Assembly (NCBI RefSeq): GCF_000420325.1
Contig: NZ_ATUS01000005.1
Span: forward strand, 186,001-250,000
Direction of reading: 5' to 3'
DNA: 64,000 bases
From: Spongiibacter tropicus DSM 19543
GTDB taxonomy: Bacteria > Pseudomonadota > Gammaproteobacteria > Pseudomonadales > Spongiibacteraceae
Shown: positions 56,095 through 64,000 of the stretch, one piece after another
Layout: each line of letters opens with the position of its first letter
Numbering within the stretch: the stretch's first letter is position 1
Notes under the pieces: model-generated
Databases searched by the model: none
What the model was told of the DNA's origin: nothing
Seen by the model: the letters and a program-made list of their open reading frames with translations, nothing else
Program-made: the position numbers and the translations under genes

Positions 56095-56355
56095 ATGCTT
56101 TCAGAAAACGAGATCAAGCGAATTTACTGGGCCTGCCGCCGAGGCATGCTGGAACTTGACCTGGTCATGGTGCCATTTTACGAGCAACGCTTCAGGGCGT
56201 TAAGTGAGGTCGATCAACAGCGCTTTGTTAAGCTGCTGGAATGTGAGGATACCGAGCTGTTCCAGTGGTTTCTCGGAAAAGGCTCGCCGGAGGATCCCGA
56301 GTTGGCCAGCATCGTCAATGACATCAACGCCTTTTCTAAAGCCGCTAAGGCTTGA
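56095..56355 (+). CDS. sdhE: FAD assembly factor SdhE
   Basis: A protein of 86 residues from ATG 56095 (MLSENEIKR). It has the R-G-M-x-E-L-D motif (RRGMLELDLVMVPFYE) of SdhE/YgfY, which promotes covalent FAD attachment to succinate dehydrogenase and fumarate reductase flavoproteins. GSPEDPELASIV in the C-terminus is typical too. The gene is divergent from ygfZ and overlaps ygfX. Confidence 0.95.
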   Translation: MLSENEIKRIYWACRRGMLELDLVMVPFYEQRFRALSEVDQQRFVKLLECEDTELFQWFLGKGSPEDPELASIVNDINAFSKAAKA

Positions 56356-56803
56356 GCCGACGTTCTCAAATCGCTTGGCGGCCTCACTGGTGGCCGCCGC
56401 GGGGATCGTATGCGTTCTTTTATTCCCTCTCGATACCGGCTTAATACAACGGGGCGTTCCCTCTGCGGCAAGCACCGTTGTACGTCTTTTCCTTCAGCTT
56501 ACGCTTGCCGTCTATGCCGGCGTTTGGCTCCGCCGGCTGACATCTCGCTCGCGCTGGTGTCCTGCTGAGTTGCTGTTGCGCGACGGGCGGGCGGATATCC
56601 GCTGGCAGGAGACCGCTCTTCCGGTGCAGCTGACACCACGTTGGGTGGGGGCGCGATTGATTGTGCTGGTCGTTGACGATGGCCAGTGCCGCTGGCCGTT
56701 GCCGTTGTTCTCACACCAGCTTCCCGCTGACGACTTTCGTCGCCTTCGGGGGCTGGTCAATCTCGGTGCTGTCGGGGACAGGGTTCAGCTATCGCGGCGA
56801 TAG
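56318..56803 (+). CDS. ygfX: YgfX-like membrane protein
   Basis: 161 residues from ATG 56318, which lies inside sdhE and overlaps its end by 38 bases. No other ATG in frame lies before the conserved region ([15 protein letters not shown]). Two N-terminal helices ([16 protein letters not shown] and [18 protein letters not shown]) precede a small cytosolic domain ([16 protein letters not shown] and [20 protein letters not shown]). This matches the layout of YgfX, normally the partner of sdhE. Its end overlaps the convergent nadB by 19 bases. Confidence 0.78.
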   Translation: MTSTPFLKPLRLEPTFSNRLAASLVAAAGIVCVLLFPLDTGLIQRGVPSAASTVVRLFLQLTLAVYAGVWLRRLTSRSRWCPAELLLRDGRADIRWQETALPVQLTPRWVGARLIVLVVDDGQCRWPLPLFSHQLPADDFRRLRGLVNLGAVGDRVQLSRR

Positions 56804-58374
56804 TTGTCGGGGACCAGAACTGTGTCTTTGGCCACATCTAATGTTTCGGGGTAATCGAGCGTGTAGTGCAGGCCGCGACTTTCTTTGCGCTGCATGGCAC
56901 TGCGAATAATCAGCTCGGCAACCATCGCAAGGTTGCGCAATTCCAACAGGTCGTTGCTGACCTTGTAATTGGAGTAATACTCGCTGATTTCCTGCTGTAG
57001 CAGGGCTGCCCGGTTCAGGGCACGCTGCAGGCGCTTGTCGGTGCGTACGATGCCGACGTAGTCCCACATAAAGCGCCGTAACTCATCCCAGTTGTGGGAG
57101 ATCACCACGTCCTCATCGGAGTCGGTCACCATGGACTCGTCCCATGGCGGGGCAATCACCGGGGCGGGCAGAGTGTCGAGTTGTGCGCTGATATCAGCGG
57201 CTGCCGAGCCACCGTACACCAGGCATTCCAGCAATGAGTTGCTGGCCAGCCGATTGGCACCGTGCAAGCCGGTAAATGAGGTTTCGCCGATGGCGTACAG
57301 ACCGGGAATATCGCTCCGTCCGTGCTGGTCGACCATGACTCCGCCACAGGTGTAATGAGCTGCGGGTACCACCGGAATGGCTTCGCGGCTGATATCAATG
57401 CCGAGTTCCAGGCAGCGGGCGCGAATAGTCGGAAAGTGTTCCAACAGGAATTCAGGGGATTTGTGGCTGATATCCAGATAGACGCAATCGCTGCCAAGTC
57501 GCTTCATTTCATGGTCAATGGCCCTGGCGACGATGTCCCGGGGAGCCAGTTCACCGCGCTCATCGTAGCGAGGCATGAACCGCTCGCCACGGGAGTTAAA
57601 CAGCTTTCCGCCTTCACCTCGGATGGCCTCGGTAATCAGAAATGACTTGGCTTTGGGATGATAGAGGCAGGTCGGGTGGAACTGATTAAATTCCATGTTG
57701 GCGACTCGGCAACCTGCTCGCCATGCCATGGCGATGCCATCGCCGGAAGCGCCATCCGGGTTGCTGGTGTAAAGGTAAGCCTTATTGGCGCCGCCGGTTG
57801 CCAGTACGACGGTTTTGGCGTGGAACAATTCCACGTGGCCGCTGTCTCTGTTGAGGACGTAAGCGCCGTGGCATCGCCCTGACCGGACAATTAAGTCGAT
57901 AGCGACGTGCCGAGCGAACAACTTGATGTTGTCGTGCTCCTGAGCGCGAGCGCTGAGGGTCGTTGATACTGCGCGGCCTGTGGCATCCGCGGCATGTATA
58001 ATGCGGCGCTGACTATGCCCTCCCTCGCGAGTGAGGTGCAGGTCGTTATTGTCGTTGTCAAAACGACTGAACTGGACGCCTTGGGCCAATAGCCAGTCAA
58101 TAGTGGTGCTGGAGTGGCCGACCGTAAATCGGACGGCGTCCTCGTGACACAGTTGGGCGCCCGCTGTCAGTGTGTCGGCAACGTGCGCGTCCACGCTGTC
58201 GTTTTTGTGCAGTACGGCGGCGATGCCCCCCTGAGCCCAGTAGGTAGCGCCTTCGTTGAGTTCGCCTTTGCACAACACGGCGATACTGGCGCGCTCTGCC
58301 AGTTGCAGTGCGAGGGACAAGCCTGCTGCGCCGCTGCCGATGACCAGCACGTCGTGGGCGTGATAGTGGCTCAT
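56785..58374 (-). CDS. nadB: L-aspartate oxidase
   Basis: A protein of 529 residues from ATG 58374. It oxidises L-aspartate to iminoaspartate in NAD biosynthesis using FAD. The N-terminal [14 protein letters not shown] Rossmann loop, [13 protein letters not shown], the [15 protein letters not shown] and [14 protein letters not shown] motifs and the C-terminal helical domain are all present. It shares the succinate dehydrogenase flavoprotein fold. The start has only a distant AGGAG (13 bases), so an earlier start is possible. It is divergent from the algU operon, an arrangement common in the gammaproteobacteria. Confidence 0.96.
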   Translation of the reverse strand: MSHYHAHDVLVIGSGAAGLSLALQLAERASIAVLCKGELNEGATYWAQGGIAAVLHKNDSVDAHVADTLTAGAQLCHEDAVRFTVGHSSTTIDWLLAQGVQFSRFDNDNNDLHLTREGGHSQRRIIHAADATGRAVSTTLSARAQEHDNIKLFARHVAIDLIVRSGRCHGAYVLNRDSGHVELFHAKTVVLATGGANKAYLYTSNPDGASGDGIAMAWRAGCRVANMEFNQFHPTCLYHPKAKSFLITEAIRGEGGKLFNSRGERFMPRYDERGELAPRDIVARAIDHEMKRLGSDCVYLDISHKSPEFLLEHFPTIRARCLELGIDISREAIPVVPAAHYTCGGVMVDQHGRSDIPGLYAIGETSFTGLHGANRLASNSLLECLVYGGSAAADISAQLDTLPAPVIAPPWDESMVTDSDEDVVISHNWDELRRFMWDYVGIVRTDKRLQRALNRAALLQQEISEYYSNYKVSNDLLELRNLAMVAELIIRSAMQRKESRGLHYTLDYPETLDVAKDTVLVPDNYRRDS

Positions 58375-58513
58375 GGGAGGGTGTTTGCTCCTAATGCGGT
58401 CCGGCGATACTATGCCGTCGGAGATAATGAGGCGCAAAGTATACTGGTAGCTGCGTCGCTAACCAATATGATGGGCTGAGCGCCTGGCGCCGACCACGGG
58501 AAAAAGAATGAGA

Positions 58514-58540
58514 GAACTTCTTCAGCGTATGCTGGTCTAT
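58514..58540 (+). promoter_or_regulatory. Sigma-E (AlgU)-type promoter before rpoE
   Basis: GAACTT (58514-58519) and TCTAT (58536-58540) lie exactly 16 bases apart, matching the AlgU/RpoE consensus GAACTT-N16/17-TCTGA except at the last two positions. It is 38 bases before the rpoE ATG, so the sigma factor probably reads its own operon. Confidence 0.75.
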
Positions 58541-58577
58541 GCAACAGTTGCTGTTGATTCGTTGTTGGCGGGGATTT

Positions 58578-59168
58578 ATGAGTCAGCCTAAAAATACGGA
58601 TCAACAACTGGTTGAGCGGGTAAAGAAGGGCGATAAACGAGCCTTCGATATGCTCGTCCTCAAATACCAGCACAAGATTTTTGGTTTGATCTCGCGCTAT
58701 GTCAAAGACAGCGATGAAGTGCAGGATGTTGCTCAGGAAGCCTTTGTCAAAGCCTATCGTGCTTTGCCTAAGTTTCGGGGCGATAGTGCCTTCTATACCT
58801 GGCTATACCGTATTGCGATCAACACAGCCAAGAACTATCTGGTGGCACGTAATCGGCGGCCACCGGGCAGTGACGTCGATGTGTCTGATGCCGAGTATTT
58901 TGACGGGCCATCGGCACTGAAAGATATCGAATCGCCGGAAAACCAGCTCTACGGTCAGGAGTTGCAGGCGGTTGTGCAGGATGCCATTAAATTATTGCCA
59001 GAAGATTTGCGTTCTGCGCTAACTCTTCGCGAATTTGATGGTCTTAGCTATGAAGATATTGCGGCGGTGATGGATTGCCCCGTTGGAACGGTCCGTTCGC
59101 GGATATTCCGCGCGCGGGAGGCGGTGGATAGTCGGGTTAAGTCCCAGATGAGTGGCGAAGAGGTGTAA
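58578..59168 (+). CDS. rpoE: RNA polymerase sigma factor RpoE (AlgU)
   Basis: An ECF sigma factor of 196 residues. Region 2 is in LVERVKKGDKRAFDMLVLKYQHKIFGLISRYV and DVAQEAFVKAYRALPKFRGDSAFYTWLYRIA; region 4 in LPEDLRSALTLREFDGLSYEDIAAVMDCPVGTVRSRIFRAR. It reads as RpoE/AlgU, the envelope-stress sigma factor. ATG 58578 follows GGGGATTT. The anti-sigma gene rseA starts two bases after its stop. Confidence 0.97.
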   Translation: MSQPKNTDQQLVERVKKGDKRAFDMLVLKYQHKIFGLISRYVKDSDEVQDVAQEAFVKAYRALPKFRGDSAFYTWLYRIAINTAKNYLVARNRRPPGSDVDVSDAEYFDGPSALKDIESPENQLYGQELQAVVQDAIKLLPEDLRSALTLREFDGLSYEDIAAVMDCPVGTVRSRIFRAREAVDSRVKSQMSGEEV

Positions 59169-59170
59169 TT

Positions 59171-59746
59171 ATGAATGATACCGTCAGAGAATCGTTGTCG
59201 GCGCTGATGGATGGGGAAGCCAGCGAGCTGGAGCTGCGGCGTATCCTTAAAGATGAGGATGCGGCACTGCGAAGTGAGTGGGCCTCTCTGAATCGCAATC
59301 AGCAATTGATGCATGACGGTGGCTTGCCCTTCGCTGAGCTGGATATTTCGTCTCGGGTGATGGCGGCCATTGACGAGCAGCCGGTAAAAAACAGTGGCAA
59401 CTGGCGTCAGGCTTTGGCCGGTGTCGCTGTAGCGGCCAGTGTTGCGGCGGTGGTGGTTTTCACTGGTAGCGACCGGATGATGGGCGCGTCGCCGACGGTG
59501 GTTGCTCAGCAGGAGACGGTCAGCAATACCAGTGGTCGCGTCTATCCTGCGCAAATGTCGCCGGCAACAGGCGGTGTTGCGGTGAGCGCTAAAGCTGGAG
59601 CGATGCCAACCATGACAGCCTCTCCCGCAGGGGAGGATCAGCAGCGCTTCGAAGAGTTGCTGCGTAAACATACAGAGCGCGCATCACTGAATAACGGACA
59701 GGGCTTCGTATCTTATGCACGTGTGGTTTCCCAGGAATCCGAATAA
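59171..59746 (+). CDS. rseA: Anti-sigma-E factor RseA (MucA)
   Basis: A protein of 191 residues. An N-terminal RseA_N domain (ESLSALMDGEASELELRRIL) binds the sigma factor in the cytosol, one helix near residues 75-95 (ALAGVAVAASVAAVVVF) crosses the inner membrane, and a periplasmic tail (LLRKHTERASLNNGQGFVSYARVV) matches the RseA C-terminal segment cut by DegS/RseP under stress. It lies between rpoE and rseB, with overlaps at both ends. Confidence 0.93.
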   Translation: MNDTVRESLSALMDGEASELELRRILKDEDAALRSEWASLNRNQQLMHDGGLPFAELDISSRVMAAIDEQPVKNSGNWRQALAGVAVAASVAAVVVFTGSDRMMGASPTVVAQQETVSNTSGRVYPAQMSPATGGVAVSAKAGAMPTMTASPAGEDQQRFEELLRKHTERASLNNGQGFVSYARVVSQESE

Positions 59747-60647
59747 GGTGCGTGTTGGCGCCATCCTCGCTTTTGCAGCCATGGCGGCGTGCCACAACGT
59801 CATGGCTGATACGTCGGCCGCTGATTGGCTAAAGCGTATGGCAGAAAGTCATCGCACACTGAATTATCAGGGAGTGGTGCGCTACCAGATTGAAGGTAGC
59901 ACCAACAATTTTAAAATCAGTCATATCGTGAAGGGCGACAGTGAGTATGAATCGCTGGAGTCTCTGGATGATGCCGAGTCCAGTGTGGTTCGCCATGGTC
60001 ACGATTTGAACTGTGTTCATCCCGGTCCAGAGTTGTTGCGCCTCTTGTCGGCTAACTCCACCGAAAACAGCTTGCTGCACAGCTATTATTCTCTTGCGGT
60101 TGCCGAGCCCGGGAGGGTTGCGGGTCGGGAGAGTGTTACCATCGATGTTCGCCCGAAAGATGTCTATCGCTTGGGTTATCGCTTGGGGATTGACGAAGAG
60201 TCCGGCCTGTTGTTGAAGTCTGAAATCCTGAATAAGCAGGGCAAGGTGCTCGAGAGTTTCCAGTATCTGGTGCTGGATATGGGCTTGAGTGCGGAGTCAG
60301 AGCAGGCTGCCGTCACGCCCGCGGCCCACGATAAAGTGCTGGAAGCATCCTCGCATCTCGACCACCGTTGGAAAGTAGGGTGGTTGCCTGATGGTTTTAC
60401 GCCGTTGTCGGGCTACCGAGACGTCGAAAGCCTGAGTTATACCGATGGTTTGGCCGTGTTCTCTGTCTTTGTGGAGTCTTTCGCTATCGATCACAGCGTG
60501 CCGCCTGATAGCCATATGCGCAGAGGGGCGTCGGTGAGCTACTCCACGATTTATCCTGAACAGGGGCGTCGCGTTACGGTCGTCGGTGAGGTCCCGATGC
60601 TGACCGCTCGTCAGGTAGCGCGCTCGATTAAATGGGCGCTGCCGTGA
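59715..60647 (+). CDS. rseB: Sigma-E regulatory protein RseB (MucB)
   Basis: A protein of 310 residues with a signal peptide (hydrophobic residues 13-29, cut near VMA-DT). The N-terminal LolA-like domain starts TSAADWLKRMAESHRTLNYQGVVRY, and the C-terminal SMR-like domain has WKVGWLPDGF and YTDGLAVFSVFVE. RseB binds RseA in the periplasm and protects it from DegS. Its start overlaps rseA by 32 bases and its end overlaps rseC by 16, so translation is coupled. Confidence 0.95.
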   Translation: MHVWFPRNPNKVRVGAILAFAAMAACHNVMADTSAADWLKRMAESHRTLNYQGVVRYQIEGSTNNFKISHIVKGDSEYESLESLDDAESSVVRHGHDLNCVHPGPELLRLLSANSTENSLLHSYYSLAVAEPGRVAGRESVTIDVRPKDVYRLGYRLGIDEESGLLLKSEILNKQGKVLESFQYLVLDMGLSAESEQAAVTPAAHDKVLEASSHLDHRWKVGWLPDGFTPLSGYRDVESLSYTDGLAVFSVFVESFAIDHSVPPDSHMRRGASVSYSTIYPEQGRRVTVVGEVPMLTARQVARSIKWALP

Positions 60648-61126
60648 TCTGCGAGCGAGGGCGCGTGGTTGCCGCAGACGACAACGCGCTTTGGGTGGAA
60701 ACGATTCAGCAGAGCAGTTGCTCATCCTGCGCCGCAAAAAAAGGCTGCGGGCAGGGGCTGATGAACAGTTTGCACGACGGTCGGAGAAACCAGATCCGGG
60801 TTGCCCTTGACGGGCAATCCGCTGGCGATTACCCCATCGGCAGCGATGTCGATATTGCGATACCTGAATCGGCGCTGTTGGGCGGTGCTTTTGTCGTGTA
60901 TTTGCTGCCGCTGCTGAGCATGCTCGGTATTATGGCACTGGTTGCCCAGCGGTATGAAAGTGACGGCCTGGCTGCGCTGGGGGCGGTCTTGGGCTTCTTG
61001 CTTGGTTTGATGGCTGTGCGCCTGCACGCCTGGACTAGTCGCAACAACCCCCGTTTTCAGCCGAGGGTGATCGGGCTGCACAAGGCGGTCGCCAGCGATG
61101 TTATGACCTTTGTTGACCCCCGCTAA
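60632..61126 (+). CDS. rseC: RseC/MucC-type SoxR-reducing-system protein
   Basis: A protein of 164 residues. The N-terminal cysteine motif SSCSSCAAKKGCGQG (C-x2-C-x5-C) could bind an iron-sulfur cluster. Two hydrophobic helices (LLGGAFVVYLLPLLSMLGIMALV and ALGAVLGFLLGLMAVRL) follow. RseC is known to affect SoxR reduction and to belong to the sigma-E operon. ATG 60632 is inside rseB. The gap to lepA is 114 bases. Confidence 0.93.
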   Translation: MGAAVICERGRVVAADDNALWVETIQQSSCSSCAAKKGCGQGLMNSLHDGRRNQIRVALDGQSAGDYPIGSDVDIAIPESALLGGAFVVYLLPLLSMLGIMALVAQRYESDGLAALGAVLGFLLGLMAVRLHAWTSRNNPRFQPRVIGLHKAVASDVMTFVDPR

Positions 61127-61240
61127 GTCCTTGTCTTTGTCACAATAAACGCTGGGCTGCGTAGCCGAGTGGTCGGGCTTTGCGCTACAATCGCGGGCTT
61201 ATTTTTCCGCTAATGGCCTTGTCCTGGGGTTTTGCCAATC

Positions 61241-63040
61241 GTGCCTAGTCTCGACCGAATTCGTAACTTTTCTATCATTGCCCATATCGACCACGGTAAG
61301 TCGACACTGGCCGATCGCTTTATTCAACATTGCGGCGGCTTGACCGAGCGTGAAATGGCGGAGCAAGTGCTCGATTCGATGGATATTGAGCGAGAGCGCG
61401 GTATCACGATCAAGGCGCAGAGTGTCACGCTCAACTACACCGCCAAAGACGGGAATACCTACCAGCTTAATTTCATCGACACCCCCGGGCACGTAGACTT
61501 TTCCTACGAAGTGTCCCGTTCGCTGGCTGCCTGCGAAGGCGCGCTGCTGGTAGTTGATGCTGCCCAGGGGGTGGAAGCGCAATCCGTGGCGAACTGCTAC
61601 ACCGCCATCGAGCAGGGGCTCGAAGTCCTGCCGATTCTGAACAAGATGGATTTGCCGCAGGCAGACCCGGACCGGGTCAAGCAGGAAATTGAAGAAATCA
61701 TTGGTGTGGATGCCTCCGATGCCGTGCCTGTGAGTGCCAAGTCGGGCATGGGGATTGAGGACGCTCTGGAGCACCTTGTTGCCACGATCCCGCCGCCGGA
61801 AGGTGATCCGGATGAACCACTGCAAGCGCTGATTATCGATTCGTGGTTCGATAATTATCAGGGCGTTGTCTCTCTGGTTCGGGTTAAGAATGGCACGCTG
61901 AAAAAGGGCGATAAAATCATCTCCAAGTCCCTTGGCAAGGCGCACTCGGTGGATGTAGTCGGAATATTTACGCCGAAGCAGACCAGTACCGGAGTGCTCA
62001 AGGCCGGTGAAGTCGGCTTTGTAATCGCCGGAATCAAGGATATTCTCGGCGCGCCGGTCGGCGATACCTTCACCCACTCGGCAACACCAGAGGTGGCGGC
62101 ATTACCGGGTTTTCAAAAGGTGAAACCGCAGGTATATGCAGGGATGTTCACCGTTTCCACCGACGACTACGAGGATTTCCGCGATGCGCTGGGCAAGCTG
62201 ACGCTGAATGATGCGTCGCTTTTCTACGAGCCGGAAACCTCAGATGCTTTGGGTTTTGGGTTCCGTTGTGGCTTCCTCGGTACGCTGCACATGGAAATTA
62301 TCCAGGAGCGCCTGGAGCGAGAGTATGACCTCGATCTGATTACGACAGCCCCCACGGTTATCTATCAGGTGCTGAAGAAGAATGGCGAAGAGATCATGGT
62401 GGACAATCCGTCTGCCATGCCGGATCCCGGTGAACTCGAAGAAACGCGAGAGCCGATTGCCCGTGTGAATATTCTGGTGCCACAGGAACACCTGGGCAAC
62501 GTGATGAGCCTGTGTTCCGAAAAACGTGGGGTTCAGATCGATATGCAATTCCTCGGGCAGCAAGTGTCGCTGACTTGGGATATCCCAATGAGCGAAGTGG
62601 TACTGGACTTCTTTGATCGTTTGAAATCCGTCAGCCGAGGTTTCGCTTCGTTGGATTACAGCTTCGAGCGCTTTGAAGCGGCCAACCTTGTCAAACTCGA
62701 TGTGTTGATTAATGGCGATCGCGTCGACGCTCTGGCGATGATTGTGCACCGGGATTTCGCTCAGTCTCGTGGACGACTGCTGGTAGAAAAAATGAAGGAA
62801 CTGATTCCTCGTCAAATGTTTGACGTGGCGATTCAGGCGGCGATCGGCGGACACGTGATTGCGCGGCAAACCGTGAAGGCGCTGCGTAAAAATGTGACGG
62901 CAAAGTGCTATGGTGGCGATGTTTCCCGTAAGCGCAAGCTGTTGGAAAAGCAAAAAGCAGGGAAAAAGCGCATGAAGCAGGTCGGCAATGTCGAGATTCC
63001 ACAGTCTGCTTTCCTCGCGGTTCTCAAGGTCGATGGATAA
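61241..63040 (+). CDS. lepA: Elongation factor 4 (LepA)
   Basis: A translational GTPase of about 599 residues, the normal LepA length. G-domain motifs are [14 protein letters not shown] (G1), [10 protein letters not shown] (G2), [15 protein letters not shown] (G3) and NKMDLP (G4); the C-terminal LepA domain ends [13 protein letters not shown]. It back-translocates or remodels ribosomes under stress. I chose GTG 61241, which gives [13 protein letters not shown]; a TTG at 61232 is in frame and not excluded. lepB follows 12 bases after the stop. Confidence 0.96.
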   Translation: MPSLDRIRNFSIIAHIDHGKSTLADRFIQHCGGLTEREMAEQVLDSMDIERERGITIKAQSVTLNYTAKDGNTYQLNFIDTPGHVDFSYEVSRSLAACEGALLVVDAAQGVEAQSVANCYTAIEQGLEVLPILNKMDLPQADPDRVKQEIEEIIGVDASDAVPVSAKSGMGIEDALEHLVATIPPPEGDPDEPLQALIIDSWFDNYQGVVSLVRVKNGTLKKGDKIISKSLGKAHSVDVVGIFTPKQTSTGVLKAGEVGFVIAGIKDILGAPVGDTFTHSATPEVAALPGFQKVKPQVYAGMFTVSTDDYEDFRDALGKLTLNDASLFYEPETSDALGFGFRCGFLGTLHMEIIQERLEREYDLDLITTAPTVIYQVLKKNGEEIMVDNPSAMPDPGELEETREPIARVNILVPQEHLGNVMSLCSEKRGVQIDMQFLGQQVSLTWDIPMSEVVLDFFDRLKSVSRGFASLDYSFERFEAANLVKLDVLINGDRVDALAMIVHRDFAQSRGRLLVEKMKELIPRQMFDVAIQAAIGGHVIARQTVKALRKNVTAKCYGGDVSRKRKLLEKQKAGKKRMKQVGNVEIPQSAFLAVLKVDG

Positions 63041-63052
63041 GGGACAGATCGC

Positions 63053-64000
63053 ATGGTCAATCTGATATTGCTGGTGGCAGTGGTAGCGTCGCTGCTGGTT
63101 TGGCTGGTTCAGGAGCTGAAAGGTCGCCGTCAAATGCAGACGGCGCTGCAGTGGTGTGCTGAGCGCAAGACCGCCAGTGATGCTGATTCACTGCGCGAAC
63201 AGGTGATACCAGCATGGTTGGAGTGGAGTTATCGCCTGGTATTGGCCTTGTGGCTTGTCTGGCTGGCCAGCGTTGTACTGATAAAGGATGGTGATTTCGC
63301 GCTGGCACTGGTGATGCTGACCCTGTTGGCGGGTGTCATTGCCGGTCTGGACCGCTTTGTTTTCCAGAAGGCGAGGGAAGCGTTTGTCAGTGCCGGCAAT
63401 GTCGCGGTCTATATCACCTATTTCGTAAAGCAGGAGCAGGACAGCCTCAAAAACGAGTTTGGTGGGACACTGCCGATTGCCGAAAATGCCCGGTCATTTT
63501 TCCCGGTATTGCTGGTGGTACTGGTTCTTCGCTCGTTTGTCGTCGAACCTTTTCAGATTCCTTCCGCGTCAATGGTGCCAAGCCTTGAAGTCGGTGACTA
63601 TATTCTGGTCAACAAGTTTAACTATGGCTTACGCCTGCCGGTGACCGGCACCAAATTGATGGAAGTCGGTGAGCCCAAACGCGGCGATGTGATGGTGTTC
63701 TTCCCGCCGGGGGACAGTCGCTACTTCATCAAGCGCGTGGTCGGTCTGCCGGGCGATAAACTCCAGTACATCAACAAGAAGTTATATGTGAACGGTAAGC
63801 TGATGCCGCAGACGCTGGTGGCCGAGGTACCCCCATTGCAGCCGGTGACTCAAGTCATTCGTGAGCAGCTGGGGGATGTTGCGCACCTGATACATCATGA
63901 TAAGCGGATATATCGCGGCGACTTTGAAACGACGGTAGCGCCTGGGCACTACTTCATGATGGGCGATAATCGCGATAACAGCAGCGATAGCCGGGTGTGG
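63053..64000 (+). CDS. lepB: Signal peptidase I (partial, C-terminus cut by window edge)
   Basis: The frame from ATG 63053 is open to the end of the window and gives 316 residues. It starts MVNLILLVAVVASLLVWLV as the first transmembrane helix; a second hydrophobic block follows near residue 65, and a third at residues about 145-158. The catalytic serine is S173 in PSASMVPSL and the catalytic lysine is K227 in YFIKRVVGLPGDK. GHYFMMGDNRDNSSDSRVW lies at the right edge. LepB cuts signal peptides of secreted proteins at the inner membrane. It is longer than E. coli LepB before the catalytic serine. Confidence 0.96.
   Translation, partial: MVNLILLVAVVASLLVWLVQELKGRRQMQTALQWCAERKTASDADSLREQVIPAWLEWSYRLVLALWLVWLASVVLIKDGDFALALVMLTLLAGVIAGLDRFVFQKAREAFVSAGNVAVYITYFVKQEQDSLKNEFGGTLPIAENARSFFPVLLVVLVLRSFVVEPFQIPSASMVPSLEVGDYILVNKFNYGLRLPVTGTKLMEVGEPKRGDVMVFFPPGDSRYFIKRVVGLPGDKLQYINKKLYVNGKLMPQTLVAEVPPLQPVTQVIREQLGDVAHLIHHDKRIYRGDFETTVAPGHYFMMGDNRDNSSDSRVW

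Noticed and set aside
61162-61177. tRNA D-arm-like sequence TAGCCGAGTGGTCGGG before lepA
   Set aside because: It resembles the D-arm of a class II tRNA, but no acceptor, anticodon or T-arm follows in the 60 bases before lepA. Probably chance or a very old remnant.
62240-63133. Open frame of 297 codons antisense to lepA and lepB
   Set aside because: It crosses two well-supported genes and has no ribosome site or motif.

Overview
The window looks like an ordinary chromosomal stretch from a free-living, probably marine, gammaproteobacterium. The clues are the order alaS-lysC-csrA-tRNA-Ser, the divergent ygfZ / sdhE-ygfX pair beside nadB, the rpoE(algU)-rseA(mucA)-rseB(mucB)-rseC operon followed by lepA-lepB, and a methylcitrate cycle of the AcnD/PrpF type. 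The two ACAD genes, four SDRs, a Baeyer-Villiger-type monooxygenase and a TonB receptor point to a lipid- or hydrocarbon-using lifestyle, as in Cellvibrionales/Spongiibacteraceae-like bacteria; that placement is inference. I see no IS element, prophage, integron, rRNA or CRISPR array. No gene-free stretch exceeds about 300 bases.

Layout. 1-4.9 kb: methylcitrate cycle for propionyl-CoA (prpC end, acnD, prpF, prpB). 5-8.8 kb: two small regulator/target modules, TetR with a divergent membrane-protein operon and HxlR with a divergent SDR plus HCCA-isomerase-like operon, each with readable operator palindromes. 8.8-17.8 kb: gcvP, a repeat-bearing lipoprotein, a UDG-like protein, a Nudix hydrolase, a DUF1134 protein, a membrane esterase, greB and an M23 peptidase. 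17.8-22.6 kb: trm112, alaS, lysC, csrA, tRNA-Ser(GCU). 22.6-29.5 kb: PhoD-like phosphatase, RND efflux pair, ppnP.

29.5-33.7 kb holds an unusual divergent module: a DUF1704 (QEGLA/MATCAP-type) metallopeptidase-like protein, a GNAT-peptidase C39 fusion and a RimK-family ATP-grasp ligase. Together they look like a system that adds and removes amino acids or small peptides on a target. 33.7-38.6 kb: a paired acyl-CoA dehydrogenase operon, an SDR and glpK. 38.6-43.1 kb: three translationally coupled genes (periplasmic binding-protein-like, outer-membrane barrel, GGDEF/EAL) that look like an envelope-to-c-di-GMP signalling operon.

44.1-54.2 kb is a catabolic island: SDR, EthD-domain protein, MerR regulator, TonB receptor, secreted START protein, then ferritin-like 'metal-dependent hydrolase', alpha/beta hydrolase, flavin monooxygenase and SDR. 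The enzymes fit alcohol to ketone to ester to acid plus alcohol chemistry on a hydrophobic substrate. Two of its promoters share a TGTAACATAA element placed in a similar dyad. 54.2-64 kb: housekeeping and envelope-stress genes (ung, ygfZ, sdhE, ygfX, nadB, the algU operon with a readable autoregulated promoter, lepA, and lepB running off the end).
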